Assembly: GCA_947458985.1 (NCBI GenBank)
Contig: CANHBA010000060.1
Span: 1-11,580 of the forward strand
Length of the DNA: 11,580 nucleotides
Direction: 5' to 3'
Source: Flavobacteriales bacterium
GTDB taxonomy: Bacteria; Bacteroidota; Bacteroidia; Flavobacteriales_D; Crocinitomicaceae
A program made the translations under genes and the position numbers. Shown piece after piece: positions 1 through 6,156 of this stretch (within the stretch, counting starts at the first letter, position 1; every line of letters starts with the position of its first letter). The notes below the pieces were generated by a model, which was given only the letters and a program-made list of their open reading frames with translations, did not search any database and had not been told where the DNA came from.

Positions 1-2056
1 AATCGAGTGCTATTGCTTGAACAGTGGTGTTGCGGTTGCGCTGACCAAAAAGAATTCCTTGATAACTCATGGCTGGTGTTGCAAAAGGAATGGCGTAACC
101 TAGGTTGTCGTATTGGAGTTCTTTTTCAAAGGAATAAATCAAAAAGATAGCGTCGGAAAGGCGTAGTCTGGGGCTAAAATTATAGGCATATTGCTTCCAT
201 GGGTTGCCGATGTACTGATTCAAACTTCCGCCAGCATCAATAGCTATTTTTCTTTGGTAGTTGGTAGAGAACCAGGTATTGAAAAAGTAAAATTGCGGAA
301 TGGTAAACACCGCTCCGTCTGTTCTCGGTTCAAAATAATCTTGTGTAGGTTTGAGCGTGGCGCCGCCATTACCACCAAAGGCATTGAACTTCTTGGTTAC
401 TGTAAAGAAATTCAGAGTTGCCATATTACTTGTAAAGACACTTGGGTTATATAAGTAAGTCTGAGAAATAGAGGCATTCGCACTCCATTTCATGAGTTTT
501 TTCCATTTCGGTTCAAACTCTCGGTAGGCCATACTTGCTTCAAAAATTCTTCGGTTGTTGTTGTAATTGAAGCCGAGGTCGTTGGGGTCGTAAGTATCGG
601 ACTCTTCTAGGTAGCCCAAACCACCAATAAGGGCGCCGCGTTGCTTTTGGATATTCAAATTGAGATTGTGTCCAAGTGTGTTTGAGGCATCGAGCTGCGC
701 CGACACAATTCCTTTTCCGTTGATATTGTAATTGTTGTCTTTCGAATTGACGCTAAAATTAACTGCAGATACATTGGCATCGTAAAAAGACCCCGAGCGC
801 CATACATTGGTATTGGTAAAGGTTACCGAAGAGTTGTTTTTTAAATTTTGATCAAAAACAACAACATTGTAATTCGTGAGTGGCGAGATGAGTACGTCGC
901 GACGGCTTTCATCGATTGTAGAAACAGCTGTGCCAATTTGCTCGGCGTTTACGGCATTGAAAACGCCAATTCCTAGGCCTTTGCTGTTGCGGCCTGATAT
1001 TTTAGAAGCATTATAGAGTTGCGACGAACCTGGAACGTTTTCGAGGTATTCATCTGGCTTGAGCATGGTTTGGGTCACCTTATATGGCGCTTGAATGCCG
1101 ATGCGACGGCTGTAGAAAATGCCGGCTTTATTGAATAGTTCCATGCCTTCGGTAAAGAACTGTCGGTTTTCGTTGAATTGAACTTCAAAAGGCGTTAGGT
1201 TGAGCACTTGCTGATCAAATACCACCTGACCAAAATCTGGCACCAACGTGAGGTCTAAAGTAAAAGCTTCATTGATGCCGTATTTGATGTCCATACCGCC
1301 GTTAAATGAACGCAGCAAGCTCTTGGAGCCGTCTTCTTTGCGCACTTCATCGGCATAAGCGGAGACGTAAGGAATGAGCGCCAAGCGCAAAGGAGGGCTG
1401 ATATTTTTGATGTTGGTGATGTCGCCACTTTCTAGCAACATGTTTTCGAGGTCGGGGTTGACCTTCACCCAAGAAGATTCTTCGCGGTTACGTGCAATTT
1501 GCCGCCCAAAATTAACGCCCCAATCTTGCACCTCTTTTTGTGGAAAGCGTAGCGCGGAATAGGGGATGCGGATTTCGGCAATCCAGCCATTTTCTACAAT
1601 TCGAACCGAACTGTGCCAAACTAAATTGAGACGGTCATTGTAGTCATTGGCTGCAATTTTGGCGTCGAGTTGCACCCCACGGCTCGTCAGGCCAAAATAA
1701 AAACCATTTTGATTGTCGTTGTAGGTATCTAGAAAAATGCCGATGATATCGCAATTGGGGTTGTAGTCGTCTCGGAGAGAAAGTACTTTGGAAATGGAAT
1801 CTGTGGGGTCTTGACAGAAAAATCCGAAGTAAATAGCGTCTTGGTCATAAAGCAATTGGACGCTAGTAAGGCTTTTCGATGGCTTGCCTGGTTCGGGTTT
1901 GATTTGGATAAACGGAGTAGCTGCTATTTGAGCAGACCACGCAGCTTCGTTGAAAACACCATCTATGGTAATTTTTTCTTGAATATATTTAGCCTCGAGT
2001 TGTTGTTGTCCGAAGGTGTAAAAGGAGACTAAAAAAAAGAGGTATTCCCAACGCAT
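1..2056 (-). CDS. DUF5916 family protein with CBM9-like N-terminal domain (partial, C-terminus outside window)
   Basis: An uninterrupted minus-strand frame runs from ATG at 2056 to the window edge, about 685 codons without a stop. The N-terminus (MRWEYLFFLVSFYTFGQQQ) is a signal peptide. Residues 31-40 (IDGVFNEAAW) are the typical opening of a CBM9-like carbohydrate-binding fold, which extends to about residue 200. From about 225 the protein matches my memory of DUF5916: LVPDFGQV at 271-278, NLTPFEVQF at 286-294 and FFTEGMELF at 300-308, all close to family hallmarks. The rest is rich in alternating beta-strand patterns, consistent with an outer-membrane barrel. The last residues visible (ILFGQRNRNTTVQAIALD) resemble the region roughly 100 residues before the end of family members. 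The function of DUF5916 is not established; some members are annotated as hydrolases or carbohydrate-binding proteins. The gene lies 15 bases downstream of the DUF5715 gene and has its own promoter box. Confidence 0.9.
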   Translation of the reverse strand, partial: MRWEYLFFLVSFYTFGQQQLEAKYIQEKITIDGVFNEAAWSAQIAATPFIQIKPEPGKPSKSLTSVQLLYDQDAIYFGFFCQDPTDSISKVLSLRDDYNPNCDIIGIFLDTYNDNQNGFYFGLTSRGVQLDAKIAANDYNDRLNLVWHSSVRIVENGWIAEIRIPYSALRFPQKEVQDWGVNFGRQIARNREESSWVKVNPDLENMLLESGDITNIKNISPPLRLALIPYVSAYADEVRKEDGSKSLLRSFNGGMDIKYGINEAFTLDLTLVPDFGQVVFDQQVLNLTPFEVQFNENRQFFTEGMELFNKAGIFYSRRIGIQAPYKVTQTMLKPDEYLENVPGSSQLYNASKISGRNSKGLGIGVFNAVNAEQIGTAVSTIDESRRDVLISPLTNYNVVVFDQNLKNNSSVTFTNTNVWRSGSFYDANVSAVNFSVNSKDNNYNINGKGIVSAQLDASNTLGHNLNLNIQKQRGALIGGLGYLEESDTYDPNDLGFNYNNNRRIFEASMAYREFEPKWKKLMKWSANASISQTYLYNPSVFTSNMATLNFFTVTKKFNAFGGNGGATLKPTQDYFEPRTDGAVFTIPQFYFFNTWFSTNYQRKIAIDAGGSLNQYIGNPWKQYAYNFSPRLRLSDAIFLIYSFEKELQYDNLGYAIPFATPAMSYQGILFGQRNRNTTVQAIALD

Positions 2057-2059
2057 GGG

Positions 2060-2091
2060 CAAATTTACAATTTAAACTCCTTTTCTTGCAA
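2060..2091 (-). promoter_or_regulatory. Bacteroidota-type promoter of the DUF5916 gene
   Basis: On the minus strand TAAATTTG (2067-2060) matches the -7 consensus TAnnTTTG, and TTG at 2091-2089 lies 21 bases upstream as a -33 element. The -33 element sits inside the end of the upstream DUF5715 gene. Only 3 bases separate the box from the ATG. Confidence 0.5.
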
Positions 2092-2761
2092 CAACATGCA
2101 AGCATTCTTCTCTAGCTTCGAAGGTCACCCAAATTTTAATATCTTTTTTAAAGCGAACTAATATTTGTGAAATGATGGTTCGCAAGTAGTTTTTCTCTTT
2201 CTCGCTAAGTGCTTGGTTTGTTTTGAAGCGAGAAAAAGAAAAATCGAAGGCATTTCCGTTCAGATGCGGACTACGGCGCACCGCAGTTCGGTTATTGGGC
2301 ATGAGTTGTGAAACCGTGTATTTTGTTCGGGTCATGGAGGTTACAATGAGCTGGCAATCTTTGAGTGGGCTTTGCGCAATTGAATCGTGAAATGCGCGCC
2401 CAATTTCTGTTAATATTTGCGCAGCATATGGGGTAAGCATCGCGTAAGAATATTGGAAGGTGTCTAGACTGAAGCCGGTGTTAGGGCTCACAAGTACAAG
2501 TTTGTTGGCTCGATAGGCTTTGCGCAGTCCGTCCGTATTGGCAACAGCTGGAATACCTTGATGAACAGAGCGGTCCATGTAGTCCGACAAATAGTTGTTG
2601 AGTTGTACTGTATAGATACTGGGGTCTGTTTCTGGAATGGAATCGATTGGCTGGGATTGATCCTGCGCATTGTTTTGTGTCAAACTGATGTTGGCAGGCC
2701 AATAAACAAAGGCCAACAGCACAAATCCGACACCAAGAATAAGGAGGTTATTGAAACGCAT
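2072..2761 (-). CDS. DUF5715 family protein, M15 peptidase-like, membrane-anchored
   Basis: The product is 229 residues when started at ATG 2761. Residues 4-20 form a hydrophobic signal anchor or signal peptide, so the body is expected outside the cytoplasm. The C-terminal part carries the metal-site pattern of M15 D-Ala-D-Ala carboxypeptidases: SPHLNGNAFD at 164-173 (H166, D173) and EECLH at 218-222, giving the ExxH pair E219 and H222. VTSMTRTKYTV at 140-150 fits the conserved strand before the metal site in DUF5715. This suggests a zinc-dependent peptidoglycan or peptide hydrolase, but catalysis is inferred from motif spacing only. The frame stays open upstream to 2914, but that extension runs through the divergent promoter region and into the neighbouring gene. 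The 2761 start is preferred because the hydrophobic anchor begins there and a promoter box ends 5 bases before it. Confidence 0.85.
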   Translation of the reverse strand: MRFNNLLILGVGFVLLAFVYWPANISLTQNNAQDQSQPIDSIPETDPSIYTVQLNNYLSDYMDRSVHQGIPAVANTDGLRKAYRANKLVLVSPNTGFSLDTFQYSYAMLTPYAAQILTEIGRAFHDSIAQSPLKDCQLIVTSMTRTKYTVSQLMPNNRTAVRRSPHLNGNAFDFSFSRFKTNQALSEKEKNYLRTIISQILVRFKKDIKIWVTFEAREECLHVVARKGV

Positions 2762-2766
2762 GTAAA

Positions 2767-2774
2767 CAAATATA
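2767..2774 (-). promoter_or_regulatory. -7 promoter box of the DUF5715 gene
   Basis: TATATTTG on the minus strand is a full match to TAnnTTTG and ends 5 bases before the ATG. The nearest upstream TTG (2801-2799) is 24 bases away, slightly longer than usual, so the -33 element is uncertain. The box is back-to-back with the promoter of the DUF493 gene. Confidence 0.5.
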
Positions 2775-2782
2775 AAAATTGA

Positions 2783-2814
2783 TTGCTTTGGTCTAACGCA
2801 AGTTCGTAATTTTG
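2783..2814 (+). promoter_or_regulatory. Promoter of the DUF493 / small membrane protein operon
   Basis: TAATTTTG (2807-2814) matches TAnnTTTG, with TTG at 2783-2785 and a 21-base spacer. The box ends 4 bases before the ATG at 2819. It diverges from the DUF5715 promoter, and the two -7 boxes are only 32 bases apart, so polymerases at the two sites could compete. Confidence 0.5.
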
Positions 2815-2818
2815 TATC

Positions 2819-3082
2819 ATGGGAACATTTGACGCGCTCAAAGCACAACTCGAATTGCAAGAATGGCCAAATATCTATTTGTTCAAATTTATTGTCCCTA
2901 ACGACAACCATCATTTAGCGCAAGTAACAGCACTTTTTGACATCAACAGTGAAATCAGTTACCATCATTCCGGAAGCGGTAAATACGTAAGCCTAAGCGC
3001 CAAAGAAGTCATGCTCTCTCCCGACGACATCATTGCTGTTTACGAACGCGCTGCACTTATTCCGGGCATAATCTCTCTTTAA
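2819..3082 (+). CDS. DUF493 family protein (YbeD-like)
   Basis: An 87-residue protein with the DUF493 layout: WPNIYLFKFIVP at 16-27 (first strand), LAQVTALF at 33-40 (helix), SGSGKYVSLSAKEVMLSP at 51-68 (central strands) and a C-terminal helix and strand ending in IPGIISL. This is the compact ACT-like fold of E. coli YbeD. Length is normal for the family. Its biochemical role is unknown, although regulatory or ligand-binding roles have been suggested from the fold. It is probably cytoplasmic. Its stop overlaps the next start (TAATG), so the two genes are very likely translationally coupled. Confidence 0.88.
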   Translation: MGTFDALKAQLELQEWPNIYLFKFIVPNDNHHLAQVTALFDINSEISYHHSGSGKYVSLSAKEVMLSPDDIIAVYERAALIPGIISL

Positions 3083-3450
3083 TGGAAGCAATTGTAAAAT
3101 TTTTGTTCGTCTCTTTTCTCATTCTTATAGCAGTTATTGGCTACAGAGCATTGCTCAGACGCTTTCAGCGAGGACACATGAAGCACAAAGATTATTGCGA
3201 ACTCTACACCCTTGATCAAGAACCAGCCATGGGTGAACTTTCCTTTTACTTTGTTTGCCCTGACCAAACAAATGTGCAATTTGCACTTTGGCAAAATAAT
3301 GTCATTATTCACGAAATTGCGAATGCTTCCTTTGAAAAAGGCGGCCATATTTTGCGCTTTGACAGCACTAAAATTTCGAATGGCGTTTATTATTACGGCA
3401 TCATTACCGCTGATCAAGAGACCAAAAAGCGCATGACCATCGCTAACTAA
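3082..3450 (+). CDS. Small membrane-anchored protein with FlgD / T9SS-CTD-like Ig domain
   Basis: A 122-residue protein I cannot assign to a named family. Residues 5-21 are one hydrophobic helix followed by a strongly basic stretch (YRALLRRFQR, 21-30), which by the positive-inside rule would put the C-terminus in the cytoplasm. No signal-peptidase site is obvious. Residues 51-120 look like a small beta sandwich of the FlgD Ig-like or type IX secretion C-terminal type: VQFALWQNNVIIHEI (65-79), then GGHILRFD (87-94), ISNGVYYYGIITA (98-110) and a closing KKRMTI. The match is to fold pattern only. It starts on the last base of the DUF493 stop codon and ends overlapping a convergent gene by 4 bases. 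Start alternatives are unlikely because of the coupled ATG. Confidence 0.7.
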   Translation: MEAIVKFLFVSFLILIAVIGYRALLRRFQRGHMKHKDYCELYTLDQEPAMGELSFYFVCPDQTNVQFALWQNNVIIHEIANASFEKGGHILRFDSTKISNGVYYYGIITADQETKKRMTIAN

Positions 3451-4148
3451 GATTCATCTGTAGACTTCTCAATTTTGATGCGAGAAGGTTTGCGAGGCAA
3501 TTTATATTTCGGTTTGTGAAATTCACTTTTATAGCCATCGGTTTTTTCGATGCGGTACACCAATCCTATGCTATATTGTGCATATGAAGCACTTCCGAGT
3601 ATGTCCACAAGGCCAAATTTATAAACGCCTTGTGCTTGTAATCCTATTTGTTTGCTCATCCAAAAAGTACAGCCAGCTGATAAATTGACCGTTGGGCTCA
3701 GCATAGGCGCACTTTGCTTTGGGTCAGAAGAGCGCAAGCTAAATCCTAGACCAGCACCTAAATACGGGTCAATTGCGCCGCGTCCTAGTTGTTTATAAAA
3801 AGAATATTTGAGCGCTGCATCGAAGTAGCCAATAAAGCCATTTACGCCAATTGAATCATTGACCATGCGATCTGACTTATAGGTTTGCGCCCCAAGCACA
3901 GCTTCGGCACTCCAGCCATTGTAAATATAGCGGTCAACATATAAACGAGATGGGAAAGGCAGCCCATGTAATTGGTCAAAAGGCGCCGGATTGAGTTCTT
4001 TGCCGTCGTCGTCGGTGGTGGTCCAGGCAACGCCAAATTGCCAAAAGTAGTTATCGCGGTTGGTGATCATTTTGTCTGGTTGTGCCAACACATTTGATAG
4101 CATCAAAACACAAAAAAGACTTGACAATAAGAGGAGAATAGAGCGCAT
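3447..4148 (-). CDS. OmpA-like outer-membrane beta-barrel protein without C-terminal OmpA domain
   Basis: The product is 233 residues from ATG 4148. Residues 1-22 are a signal peptide with likely cleavage at VLA-QPDK. From about 34 to 200 the sequence shows alternating amphipathic strands and many aromatic and Gly residues, including FWQFGVAWTTTDDDGKE (35-51), FPSRLYVDRYIYNGWSAE (65-82), PYLGAGLGFSLR (128-139) and a last strand YAQYSIGLVYRI (189-200). The first strands resemble the N-terminal barrel of flavobacterial OmpA-family porins. No peptidoglycan-binding OmpA domain follows; instead there is a 33-residue Lys/Pro-rich tail (201-233). The frame extends to an ATG at 4178, but a promoter box lies inside that extension, so 4148 is chosen. 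It is convergent with the upstream-numbered neighbour and divergent from the IPExxxVDY gene. Confidence 0.82.
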   Translation of the reverse strand: MRSILLLLSSLFCVLMLSNVLAQPDKMITNRDNYFWQFGVAWTTTDDDGKELNPAPFDQLHGLPFPSRLYVDRYIYNGWSAEAVLGAQTYKSDRMVNDSIGVNGFIGYFDAALKYSFYKQLGRGAIDPYLGAGLGFSLRSSDPKQSAPMLSPTVNLSAGCTFWMSKQIGLQAQGVYKFGLVDILGSASYAQYSIGLVYRIEKTDGYKSEFHKPKYKLPRKPSRIKIEKSTDES

Positions 4149-4165
4149 ACGAATGTTTGTATAGA

Positions 4166-4173
4166 CAAATGTA
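4166..4173 (-). promoter_or_regulatory. -7 promoter box of the beta-barrel gene
   Basis: TACATTTG on the minus strand matches TAnnTTTG. It leaves 17 bases to the ATG at 4148, and it overlaps the first codons of the longer alternative reading, which argues against the start at 4178. No clear TTG lies 17-23 bases upstream. Confidence 0.4.
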
Positions 4174-4234
4174 AACATTAAACACTTGGCGCATCTTCAT
4201 TGCTAATAAATCAATTGACAATGAATTGTTGATG

Positions 4235-4263
4235 TTGCATTTGCCATTAAATGAGTAAATTTG
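4235..4263 (+). promoter_or_regulatory. Promoter of the IPExxxVDY-pyk operon
   Basis: TTG at 4235-4237, an 18-base spacer and TAAATTTG at 4256-4263 form a full Bacteroidota promoter. It ends 6 bases before the ATG at 4270. The TTG codon at 4261, which would extend the gene by 3 residues, is part of the -7 box and is not a credible start. Confidence 0.55.
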
Positions 4264-4269
4264 AACGCA

Positions 4270-4698
4270 ATGGGAAAAGTCAAAAAATACGAACTCACCC
4301 TCGACGACGAACAACCCTTCGAAGTTTACGGAATTTCTACTGCATTTGCCGATTACCGACTCACCTGGGAACTCAACCAAATGCTCGGAATTCATTTAGA
4401 AAAAGAACAACAACGCTTCGAGCTCTACATGCCCAAAATCAAAGCGCAGCAAGCCTTTAGTTTTTTTTCCTACGAAGATCAAGAGCTCTTGACGCGTTTT
4501 TTTTTAGTGAAGAACAAACAAGAACAACAATTGCTACAAGCCGACCGCCCCATGATCGATTACTTTTTGGTATTGAAAGAAAATTTCTCTCATCAGCCCG
4601 AAACACTCATCGAACAGCTCAGGGCCATCAACGGTATAGTTGCTGTTTTTAGCTTTAACAGCGACGAATTTGACATTTTAGATTACCTTACAAGTTGA
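4270..4698 (+). CDS. IPExxxVDY family protein (degenerate motif)
   Basis: A 142-residue protein, assigned mainly from its position one base upstream of pyk and its overall layout. The family is named for an Ile-Pro-Glu-x-x-x-Val-Asp-Tyr motif. Here the matching segment is QADRPMIDY at 90-98, so the IPE part is lost while the DY is kept. The N-terminus alternates charged and hydrophobic residues (VKKYELTLDDEQPFEVYGI, 4-22), and the C-terminus has INGIVAVFSF (120-129). No signal peptide or membrane segment is seen, so it is probably cytoplasmic. Family function is unknown. Runs of 8 and 9 T (4461-4468, 4497-4505) are unusual. Assignment is fairly sure; function is not. Confidence 0.75.
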   Translation: MGKVKKYELTLDDEQPFEVYGISTAFADYRLTWELNQMLGIHLEKEQQRFELYMPKIKAQQAFSFFSYEDQELLTRFFLVKNKQEQQLLQADRPMIDYFLVLKENFSHQPETLIEQLRAINGIVAVFSFNSDEFDILDYLTS

Positions 4699-4699
4699 C

Positions 4700-6118
4700 A
4701 TGAAAAAAACTAAAATAGTGGCCACAATGGGCCCCGCCTCGCTTAAAAAAGACATCCTTGCCGACATGATGCGCGCAGGTCTGAACGTTTGTCGTTTGAA
4801 TTTTTCTCACGGTAGCCACCAAGACCACGCCGGGGCCGTTGCCCTTATTCGCGAGCTCAATGAGGAGTTGGGTCTGAACGTAGCCATCTTAGCCGATCTA
4901 CAAGGGCCAAAAATCCGGACCCACGAAATGGAAAACAACGGTGTACTCATTGAAGTAGGGCAGCAAATCGATATCGTCGTAGAAAAAGTACTGGGCAACA
5001 ACCAGCGCTTTTCTATTAACTATACTTTATTGCCAAGAGACGTCAACCCCGGAGAGCGCATCCTTCTAGACGACGGTAAACTCGTATTACTTGTATTGGA
5101 GACCGACAAAAAAGAAAAAATCCGTTGCGAGGTAGTTCAAGGTGGCTTGTTGTGCTCTAAAAAGGGTGTCAATTTTCCGAATACCAAAATCTCCATGCCA
5201 TCGCTCACCGAGAAAGACCTTGAAGACCTCAATTACGCACTCAAATTGGGTGTAGATTGGATCGGACTTTCTTTTGTGCGCACTGCAAAATGCATCACCG
5301 ACCTCAAAGCAATTATCGATAAAAAACGCAGTATTGCCAAGGTAGTTGCTAAAATTGAAAAGCCAGAAGCATTAGAAAACATCGACGAAATCATTGAAGA
5401 GAGCGATGCCTTAATGGTAGCACGAGGAGATCTAGGCGTAGAGATTCCCTACCAAAATGTGCCGCTAATGCAAAAAATGATCATCAGTAAGTCCATTTCA
5501 AAAGCGAAGCCCGTTATTGTAGCTACCCAAATGATGGAATCTATGCTGAATAGCCTTACGCCGAGCCGCGCTGAGGTCAACGATGTCGCTAATGCGGTTC
5601 TCGATGGCGCCGATGCCGTTATGTTGTCCGGCGAAACATCAGTAGGGCAGTATCCCGTTCAGGTGGTTCAGACCATGGCCAACATCATCAAAGAAATGGA
5701 GCAGCACCCGAGCATGTACCACAAAGAAGAACTTCCTCCAAAAGGCAATCCGCGTTTCATTTCAGATTCCATTTGTTTCAACGCTTGTCGTTTGGCGCAG
5801 CGCGTAGAAGCAAATGCCATCATCACCATGACTTTTTCTGGCTATACTGCCTATAAAATTGCGTCACAACGTCCGGCTTCCCAAATATTTGTGTTTACCC
5901 ACAATCGTAAAATACTCACGCAACTCAACTTAGTATGGGGCGTTCAAGCATTTTACTACAACAAACGCATTTCTACCGACCACACCATTGCTGACATCAA
6001 ACACATCATGAAAGAAGAGGGCCTCCTCCAAATCGGCGATGTCGTTATCAACGTAGCGTCTATTCCACTCGAAGACCTCGGCGGTTCCAATATGTTGAAG
6101 CTCTCTTACGTAGATTAA
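4700..6118 (+). CDS. pyk: Pyruvate kinase
   Basis: Converts phosphoenolpyruvate and ADP to pyruvate and ATP, the last step of glycolysis, in the cytoplasm. At 472 residues it is of normal bacterial length. Key sites are all present: R32, N34 and S36 in CRLNFSHG, LADLQGPKIRT at 64-74, the catalytic Lys K218 with metal ligand E220 in AKIEKPE, D244 in ARGDLGVEIP, and T276 in ATQMMESM. AEVNDVANAVLDGADAVMLSGET (291-313) is the family signature region. The B domain lies at roughly 74-170 and the C-terminal regulatory domain at about 350-472. It starts one base after the stop of the IPExxxVDY gene (TGACATG), so the pair forms one operon. No truncation or missing residue is seen. Confidence 0.98.
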   Translation: MKKTKIVATMGPASLKKDILADMMRAGLNVCRLNFSHGSHQDHAGAVALIRELNEELGLNVAILADLQGPKIRTHEMENNGVLIEVGQQIDIVVEKVLGNNQRFSINYTLLPRDVNPGERILLDDGKLVLLVLETDKKEKIRCEVVQGGLLCSKKGVNFPNTKISMPSLTEKDLEDLNYALKLGVDWIGLSFVRTAKCITDLKAIIDKKRSIAKVVAKIEKPEALENIDEIIEESDALMVARGDLGVEIPYQNVPLMQKMIISKSISKAKPVIVATQMMESMLNSLTPSRAEVNDVANAVLDGADAVMLSGETSVGQYPVQVVQTMANIIKEMEQHPSMYHKEELPPKGNPRFISDSICFNACRLAQRVEANAIITMTFSGYTAYKIASQRPASQIFVFTHNRKILTQLNLVWGVQAFYYNKRISTDHTIADIKHIMKEEGLLQIGDVVINVASIPLEDLGGSNMLKLSYVD

Positions 6119-6144
6119 CGGAAGGCGGCAGCGCTTTATTCGTT

Positions 6145-6152
6145 TACCTTTA
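6145..6152 (+). promoter_or_regulatory. Possible -7 promoter box of recJ
   Basis: TACCTTTA differs from TAnnTTTG only at the last base and ends 4 bases before the recJ ATG, the same spacing as at other genes here. No -33 TTG is visible, so recJ may also be read from the pyk transcript, which ends only 38 bases upstream with no terminator between. Confidence 0.3.
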
Positions 6153-6156
6153 CTAT

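Noticed and set aside
191..2032. Plus-strand ORFs of 60-90 codons at 191-454, 1374-1562 and 1811-2032
   Set aside because: All lie antisense to the long DUF5916 reading frame, have no recognisable features and look like chance frames.
2762..2914. Longer start (ATG 2914) for the DUF5715 gene
   Set aside because: The extra 51 residues overlap the divergent DUF493 gene and both promoters, and would bury the hydrophobic N-terminus that begins at 2761.
4149..4178. Longer start (ATG 4178) for the beta-barrel gene
   Set aside because: A TACATTTG promoter box lies inside the extension, and the signal peptide begins at the 4148 ATG.
4261..4269. TTG start at 4261 for the IPExxxVDY gene
   Set aside because: The TTG is the end of the TAAATTTG promoter box; ATG at 4270 is a better start.
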